From Protonemura montana (taxonomy: Eukaryota; Arthropoda; Insecta; Plecoptera; Nemouridae), in assembly GCA_947568835.1 (NCBI GenBank), contig OX387603.1, forward strand, positions 29,040,651 to 29,104,650: a stretch of 64,000 nucleotides of DNA. The letters run 5' to 3'. The number at the start of each line of letters is the position of its first letter. Positions within the stretch are counted from its first letter, which is position 1. The position numbers and the translations under genes were made by a program. The notes under the pieces are model-generated. The model did not search any database. It worked only from the letters and a program-made list of their open reading frames with translations, and was not told the DNA's origin. This document shows, piece by piece, positions 62,973-64,000 of the stretch.

Positions 62973-63680
62973 TGCATATTCTCATAATTCTCGTATTCAC
63001 CGGTTCTCGTGATATCACTGAAGTTAAGCAACACTGAGCTGGGTCAAGTGTTGGTTGGGTGACCATCATACACATGACCAGTTCTGTTCGGGAGAGAGGT
63101 TGGAGGGATGAAAGTTAAGCAACACTGCGCTGGGTCAGGTATTGGATGGGTGACCATCATACACATGACCAGTTCTGTTCGGGAGAGAGGTTGGAGGGAT
63201 GAAAGTTAAGCAACACTGCGCTGGGTCAGGTATTGGTTGGGTGACCATCATACACATGACCAGTTCTGTTTGGGAGAGAGGTTGGAGGGATGAAAGTTAA
63301 GCAACACTGCGCTGAGTCAGGTATTGGATGGGTGACCATCATACACATGACCAGTTCTGTTCGGGAGAGAGGTTGGAGGGATGAAAGTTAAGCAACACTG
63401 CACTGGGTCAGGTATTGGATGGGTGACCATCATACACATGACCAGTTCTGTTCGGGAGAGAGGTTGGAGGGATGAAAGTTAAGTAACACTGCGCTGGGTC
63501 AGGTATTGGATGGGTGACCATCATACACATGACCAGTTCTGTTCGGGAGAGAGGTTGGAGGGATGAAAGTTAGTACAGGAACTTCATTCGCTTTGCTTAT
63601 CAACCTCTCGACAGCATGGATTTGTGGAGGAATCTTTCTTGTACCGTCCTTCGGAAGGGACGTTCAACCGGCGCATACCA
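62973..63680 (+). mobile_element. 5S rRNA-derived SINE-like element, second copy
   Basis: The head has CTCGTGATATCACTGAAGTT followed by AAGCAACACTGAGCTGGGTC and GGTTGGGTGACC, lining up with the 5S rRNA internal promoter region. It has six tandem 91-bp units, then the same body as the element at 48933-49612 (CTTATCAACCTCTCGACAGC, TGGATTTGTGG, CCGTCCTTCGGAAGGGACGT). The body ends soon after, and no A-rich tail is evident before the U2-like repeats, so this copy looks 3'-truncated or has a different tail. Confidence 0.68.
63022..63567 (+). repeat. 91-bp tandem repeat of 5S promoter segment, 6 copies
   Basis: AGTTAAG recurs at 63022, 63113, 63204, 63295, 63386 and 63477, exactly 91 bp apart. Each unit carries TTAAGCAACACTG and TGGGTGACCATCATACACAT. 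It is the same unit as at 48982-49335 but with six copies instead of four. The first copy keeps the less altered 5S-like upstream flank. Confidence 0.95.
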
Positions 63681-63717
63681 TCGGTACTTGGAACTCTTAG
63701 AGAGGAGAATCCTACTT

Positions 63718-63833
63718 GCGGATACTGAAAACTATCTCTGCCAAAAGGCTGAGAAGCGATAGTTTTTCGTTAATTCAAAGTTAATGTGAACGGATATTGA
63801 ATATTATCTTAGCCAAAAAGGCCAAAAAGCGAT
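63718..63833 (-). repeat. two U2 snRNA 5'-end-like fragments, 73 bp apart
   Basis: On the - strand, ATCGCTTCTCAGCCTTTTGG (from 63760) and ATCGCTTTTTGGCCTTTTTG with GCTAAGAT (from 63833) closely resemble the conserved 5' end of U2 snRNA (ATCGCTTCTCGGCCTTTTGG, then CTAAGATC). Similarity continues weakly through a TATCCG string. The branch-site-pairing GTAGTA element is not preserved, so these are pseudogene or repeat copies, not functional U2. Confidence 0.6.
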
Positions 63834-64000
63834 AGTTCTTCGATGATTCAAAGAAAAGGTGAGAGGATAACTTGTTTATTGTTTTAGCACATATTTATAA
63901 AAATTGTAGTCAATAAAAGATTACACAATCAAAATGTTAAAAAACATATACATTAAAAAGCCGACTAATGGCACGAGTAAAATAATAAAATATCAAGTCG
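63834..64000. other. AT-rich end of window
   Basis: AT-rich sequence to the window edge; nothing recognised. Confidence 0.4.

Overview
This window is animal nuclear DNA. It has spliced genes with GT-AG introns that are in phase, SINE-like elements built from 5S rRNA, tRNA and U2 snRNA sequence, a non-LTR retrotransposon remnant, and very large tandem arrays. By my estimate about four fifths of the 64 kb is tandem repeat. Minisatellites that span splice junctions, which I recall being described in amphioxus as 'mirages', make a cephalochordate a good guess. That is inference: no sequence search was possible.

Two genes are recognisable. (1) On the + strand are the last three coding exons of an MFSD14 (HIAT1) major-facilitator transporter: 10209-10416, 13903-14092 and 44180-44274. 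Their phases agree and the stop is at 44272-44274. The 5' part of the gene lies left of the window. (2) On the - strand is a complete six-exon holocytochrome c synthase (HCCS) gene, CDS 54646 down to 52947, predicted 273 aa.

Layout: 1-10208 is a 112-bp array in which each unit holds a full 3' splice site plus a copy of the first ~90 nt of the MFSD14 exon that follows. 10417-13902 is an intron filled by a transposon-like element with ~230-bp terminal inverted repeats (TIRs) and an internal 189-bp array. 14052-14252 triplicates the exon end together with its 5' splice site. 14457-43997 is 1,136 units of a 26-bp minisatellite, which makes up nearly all of a 30-kb intron. A short 12-bp array, the last MFSD14 exon and its 3' region follow. 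45.1-52.1 kb is gene-poor DNA with arrays of 34, 45, 14, 21, 91 and 62 bp, a 5S-derived SINE and a reverse-transcriptase remnant. 52.9-54.65 kb is HCCS. 55.55-62.54 kb is a second TIR-flanked element whose interior is a 36-bp array of about 183 units. 62.8-64 kb holds a tRNA-like element, a second 5S-derived SINE with six promoter-bearing repeats, and two U2-like fragments.

The strongest biology is in MFSD14. One gene carries a splice-acceptor array (91 extra acceptors), a splice-donor array (two extra donors) and a 29.5-kb array with no net length change per unit. Long open frames in the arrays are repeat artefacts and are not called as genes.
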